Program-made: the position numbers and the translations under genes
Shown here: positions 62,562-64,000 of the stretch, piece by piece
Layout of the letters: the number at the start of each line of letters is the position of its first letter
Position numbering within the stretch: the stretch's first letter is position 1
DNA from: Plebeiibacterium marinum
GTDB lineage: Bacteria; Bacteroidota; Bacteroidia; Bacteroidales; Marinilabiliaceae
Direction of reading: 5' to 3'
DNA: 64,000 nucleotides
Assembly: GCF_026013615.1 (NCBI RefSeq)
Contig: NZ_JAPDPI010000007.1
Location: 1 to 64,000 of the forward strand
The notes under the pieces: model-generated
What the model was told of the DNA's origin: nothing
What the model saw: the letters and a program-made list of their open reading frames with translations, nothing else
Database searches by the model: none

Positions 62562-64000
62562 ATGAATTTAAAGAGTACACTGTTTTTAATAATCACACTC
62601 CTGTTTTTAAAGCCTTGCAGTGCAAAAAACACCTCTATTGAAGTTACATTCCCCGATTTGATTGTTTCTTCAATCAAGCATGAGTTCAAAATTAATTTAA
62701 ACAGTACAGCACCGGACTATAAGGATATAAAAGTTTATCGAAACGATTCGGTATTAGAAACTACCTTTTCAAACAACTCGCTGCTTTTCGAAGCCTCTTT
62801 TAACAAAGGAGATACTTTGGAAGTTTATAAAGATAAAGAGGTTATCTATTCAAAAAAAATTGATCCGATACCTTTGTGGTTTTCAGTGCTACCCCCACTT
62901 ATTGCCATTATTATGGCGTTAATAACCAAAGAAGTGTTTTCATCACTTTTTATTGGACTTTTAGTTGGTACTACCATCATATACAAATACAAAGGTTTCG
63001 GCCTGTTCATCAGTTTTTTCAAAGGTACTTTTGCAGTTGTAGATACTTATGCACTAAGCGCCCTAAACAATCCCGATCATCTATCCATCATTATATTTTC
63101 CATGCTTATTGGTGGAATGGTTGCGTTAATTTCTATGAACGGCGGTATGAAGGGAATCGTATCCCACCTGTCAAAATACGCCAAAAGCCCACGCTCCGGT
63201 CAGTTTATTACATGGCTCATGGGACTCATTATCTTTTTTGATGATTATGCCAACACCCTTGTTGTGGGCAATACCATGCGCCCCGTAACCGACAAATTAA
63301 AAATATCCAGGGAAAAACTGGCCTACATAGTTGACTCCACCTCAGCACCCATAGCCTCAATTGCATTTATCACCACATGGATTGGTGCTGAATTAAGTTA
63401 CATAAACGAGGGAATTTCAAACCTGGGCATTAACCAGTCTGCCTACCAGGTATTTTTAAATTCGTTAAGCTACTCGTTTTATCCGGTTTTTACATTGTTT
63501 TTTGTTTTGATGCTTATTATCAAAAAACGGGACTTTGGCCCCATGCTAAAAATTGAAAAAGAAATCAGAAAAAATGGGATACCACAGGAAAACCTCAATA
63601 CATTTAAGGATTCGAAAATCCCCGATGAGCTAGCCTTAAACAACAATATTGAAGGACGATGGCTAAATGCCTTTATTCCTGTAATGGTAGTGGTTTTTGG
63701 CACCCTTGCCGGCCTTCTATATACGGGATGGGATAACGAGTTATGGCAACAGCAACAAGTTAGCTTTGGGACTAAACTATCGCAAACCATTGGAAACGCC
63801 GATTCATTCAAAGCCTTAATGTGGTCCTCATTAACAGGTGTTATTGTTTCTTTAATATTAACAACCTCTCAAAGGATTATGGGATTCAGAGAGGCCATGG
63901 AAGGATTGGTAAATGGCTTTAAAACGATGTTCAATGCCGTATTGATTCTGGTTTTGGCCTGGAGCATTGCCTTAATAACAGAACACTTGCATACGGCAAC
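62562..64000 (+). CDS. Na+/H+ antiporter NhaC family, 3' end outside window
   Basis: The frame from the ATG at 62562 stays open to the window end (479 complete codons). An N-terminal hydrophobic signal (about 4-20) precedes ~80 residues of extracytoplasmic beta-like sequence (NTSIEVTFPDLIVSS) not present in standard NhaC. The transporter part then begins near residue 106 (WFSVLPPLIAIIMALITKE, core LPPLIAIIMALI). Family motifs are GGMVALISMNGGMKGI, FFDDYANTLVVGNTMRPVTDK (core FFDDYANTLVVG) and STSAPIASIAFITTWIG. Bacteroidota NhaC-like proteins of this longer form may move amino or organic acids instead of Na+/H+ alone. Confidence 0.85.
   Translation, partial: MNLKSTLFLIITLLFLKPCSAKNTSIEVTFPDLIVSSIKHEFKINLNSTAPDYKDIKVYRNDSVLETTFSNNSLLFEASFNKGDTLEVYKDKEVIYSKKIDPIPLWFSVLPPLIAIIMALITKEVFSSLFIGLLVGTTIIYKYKGFGLFISFFKGTFAVVDTYALSALNNPDHLSIIIFSMLIGGMVALISMNGGMKGIVSHLSKYAKSPRSGQFITWLMGLIIFFDDYANTLVVGNTMRPVTDKLKISREKLAYIVDSTSAPIASIAFITTWIGAELSYINEGISNLGINQSAYQVFLNSLSYSFYPVFTLFFVLMLIIKKRDFGPMLKIEKEIRKNGIPQENLNTFKDSKIPDELALNNNIEGRWLNAFIPVMVVVFGTLAGLLYTGWDNELWQQQQVSFGTKLSQTIGNADSFKALMWSSLTGVIVSLILTTSQRIMGFREAMEGLVNGFKTMFNAVLILVLAWSIALITEHLHTA

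Noticed and set aside
62876-63241. 121-codon plus-strand frame near the window end
   Set aside because: It is out of frame with the NhaC-type antiporter, whose own frame is open from 62562 to 64000; the product is His/Tyr/Arg-rich shadow sequence.
62562-64000. Possible frameshifted transporter
   Set aside because: The translated frame is continuous through all NhaC motifs; the gene is only cut by the window edge.

Overview
The window looks like a chromosomal segment of a low-GC member of the Bacteroidota, most likely a marine or anaerobic Bacteroidales/Marinilabiliales-type organism (inference). The evidence is: promoters of the phylum type (TTTG, about 19 bp, then TAnnTTTG); a type IX secretion plug protein (DUF5103); a fused SecDF; a sigma-54 regulator plus kinase beside FtsX-type ABC genes; a fused two-domain E1 dehydrogenase; and a complete Na+-pumping NADH:quinone reductase operon. 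No transposase, phage, plasmid or CRISPR array was found.

Region 1 (1-12 kb, mostly minus strand) is housekeeping: tRNA-Gly and tRNA-Leu, mutS, comB, a MATE exporter, trmN6, a TIGR02757 gene, a LolD-like ATPase, a Ca2+/Na+ exchanger, tatA and secDF. Region 2 (12-25 kb) holds an FtsX-type permease with a degenerate ATPase. These diverge from a sigma-54 response regulator and its kinase, with three dyad sites in the gap between them. Rex, a CapA-like protein, an acyl-CoA ligase, pruA and the T9SS plug follow.

Region 3 (25.5-40 kb, plus strand) is respiratory: nqrABCDEF, then a large AsmA-like protein, a DsbA-like oxidoreductase next to a cysteine-rich lipoprotein, apbE (which attaches FMN to NqrB/NqrC), a small one-cysteine membrane protein, and a fused 2-oxoacid dehydrogenase E1.

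Region 4 (40-47 kb, minus strand) is the most interesting part. In transcription order it encodes a YjfI/Tir-chaperone-like protein, PspA, DUF4178, a Ser/Arg-rich membrane-anchored protein ending GGFGK, a duplicated DUF350 membrane protein, a membrane-fused spermidine synthase, AdoMet decarboxylase and a TVGYGD potassium channel. It resembles the E. coli yjfIJKLMC layout, but here the visible partners are polyamine synthesis and a K+ channel and no ATP-grasp ligase is present. A hairpin with a U-tract sits directly in front of speE, and repeat elements occupy two of its gaps.

Region 5 (47-64 kb) is mixed: a sodium:solute symporter, DUF6266, recR, a HAD protein, a glycosyltransferase, two tandem TPR/PD40 envelope proteins related to PorE but without its OmpA domain, a GNAT enzyme, a lone HsdR-N-type nuclease domain, AMP nucleosidase, holA, rhomboid protease, gmhB-like phosphatase, class IV aminotransferase, YqgE, and an NhaC-type antiporter cut by the window end.

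Several repeat types are present: two foldback elements sharing GCAAGAAAACTC ends, two AT-rich simple-repeat tracts, a long palindrome, and an 11-bp tandem repeat. Functions rest on motifs and family recall read by eye; no database search was run.
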